From NCBI RefSeq assembly GCF_030687895.1, contig NZ_CP117452.1, forward strand, positions 4,642,501 through 4,706,500: DNA of 64,000 nucleotides. The letters are read 5' to 3'. Under the pieces are notes generated by a model. The model was given only the letters and a program-made list of their open reading frames with translations. It was not told the origin of the DNA and made no database searches. Below, in pieces: positions 63,222 through 64,000 of the stretch (the first letter of the stretch is position 1; every line of letters starts with the position of its first letter). A program made the position numbers and the translations under genes. This DNA comes from Pseudomonas sp. FP198 (GTDB lineage: Bacteria > Pseudomonadota > Gammaproteobacteria > Pseudomonadales > Pseudomonadaceae).

Positions 63222-64000
63222 GTTCAGGTTCCTGGGGCAGCGACGCGGCATAAGCCGCCAAGGGTGATTGCCGGTCCAGCAGCGAGGTGCGGATGAAGTG
63301 CAGGTAGCTCTTTACCCGGCGCAGGGCGGAAGTGTCGAAATGCGCGGCGAAAGGTTCGTCGGTAGCCTGGACCCGGCTGATGGCCTGGTCCACCGCGACC
63401 AGGGCACGCTCCAGGTTGTTCTGGCCGGGCTGGCGGAACAGCCGCACCAGCGCCCGCCCCATCACCCGGATTGCCTGGCGCCATGGCTGGCTTTCGGCAT
63501 AGGCCGGATGCACCGGCAGCGTCGCCTGTTCCTTACGCAACTCGATGATCGCGTGGCCGACTTCCAGCACCACGAACATCCAGCGCAGCAAGTCCCATTG
63601 CACCCGGGGCTGCCCCGCCGCCAGCCCGTAGGCCTGGTGCAGCAGATCGCGGGTACGGCTCTCGAATCCCGACGCCAGGCCCTTGAGCTTGCCACTGATG
63701 GCGAACACCACTTGTTCGCGCAGGTCCTGTTCAAGCCGGCGCCACATCCAGCGGCTGTTGGGCGGCAGGATGATCGCCCCGGCAGCCGCACACACCAGCA
63801 TGCCAAGGATCATCGCGAGGTAGTCGTTGATGAAGGCGTAGGGGTTGTAGACCGTCAGGTTGTCCGGCACCGAGCCGGTGCTGAAAAAAATCAGCAGGCC
63901 CAGCCCCACCCCGGCATATTGCGCACGTGAGCTGAGGAACGCGCCCAGCATTATCACCGGCGCCAACATCACGCAGAGCAAGGGGAAGCCGTCGATCAAC
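63211..64000 (-). CDS. FUSC-family inner-membrane transporter, C-terminal part (AaeB-like, runs off the right edge)
   Basis: At least 263 codons of the C-terminal half of a FUSC/AaeB-type efflux protein: membrane segments near the right edge (PLLCVMLAPVIMLGAFLSSR, and further MILGMLVCAAAGAIILPPNS) followed by a cytosolic helical domain ending LAAYAASLPQEPEHAP. The N-terminal half lies outside the window. The operon order is FUSC, DUF1656, HlyD, all leftward. The likely substrates are aromatic acids, by family only. Confidence 0.9.
   Translation of the reverse strand, partial: LIDGFPLLCVMLAPVIMLGAFLSSRAQYAGVGLGLLIFFSTGSVPDNLTVYNPYAFINDYLAMILGMLVCAAAGAIILPPNSRWMWRRLEQDLREQVVFAISGKLKGLASGFESRTRDLLHQAYGLAAGQPRVQWDLLRWMFVVLEVGHAIIELRKEQATLPVHPAYAESQPWRQAIRVMGRALVRLFRQPGQNNLERALVAVDQAISRVQATDEPFAAHFDTSALRRVKSYLHFIRTSLLDRQSPLAAYAASLPQEPEHAP

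Overview
The window is chromosomal DNA from a Pseudomonas of the fluorescens lineage. The evidence is the high GC, the complete algD-8-44-K-E-G-X-L-I-J-F-A alginate cluster, housekeeping proteins that match pseudomonad orthologues along their whole length, and nine copies of the REPIN built on the TGTGGGAGCGAGC...GCTCGCTCCCACA inverted pair. No rRNA, tRNA, CRISPR array, insertion sequence or prophage was seen.

Layout. 1-2374: start of purL (minus) diverging from the lytic transglycosylase gene mltF. 2556-8634 (minus): lepA-lepB-rnc-era-recO-pdxJ, covering translation, protein export, RNA processing, repair and vitamin B6. 8823-10998 (minus): lptF-lptG for LPS export, diverging from pepA-holC-(hypothetical)-valS (11315-16743). 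17004-20170: rlmF, a HU gene (hupN-like), yejK and a membrane-anchored glutaredoxin. 20327-29568: an accessory-looking stretch with a GST-like gene, a lower-GC 1679-residue RHS protein, a GIY-YIG protein, an NTF2-like protein and a CynX-type MFS transporter next to a FadR-type regulator. 29735-30528: an mqsRA toxin-antitoxin pair. 30585-34746 (minus): the aapJQMP amino-acid ABC transporter. 35219-42900: estB, rhlB, moaCDE, a PIN-PhoH ATPase, a degenerate polysaccharide deacetylase and yaaA. 42901-60310: a long leader followed by the alginate operon. 60541-64000: a small membrane protein, an SDR, and an AaeXAB-like efflux operon that runs off the right end.

Alginate. AlgA and AlgD make GDP-mannuronate. 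Alg8/Alg44 polymerise under c-di-GMP control. AlgK/AlgE/AlgG/AlgX/AlgL form the periplasmic and outer-membrane machine, and AlgI/J/F/X acetylate. Three genes look damaged or altered. algL carries a net +2 frameshift before its last ~66 codons. algI carries a +1 frameshift after codon 17. A whole REPIN (exactly 29 codons) lies in frame inside the signal-peptide region of algK. If these are not assembly errors, this strain is unlikely to make normal acetylated alginate, although every catalytic residue checked in the other genes is intact.

Other points of interest: the orphan RHS protein ends in a His/Cys-containing domain that resembles a clan-CD-like cysteine peptidase and has no immunity gene beside it. 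A perfect palindrome sits ahead of mqsRA. Two probable synteny breakpoints (mltF|pdxJ and lepA|lptG) both carry REP-family DNA. A 12-bp GC hairpin separates algD from alg8.
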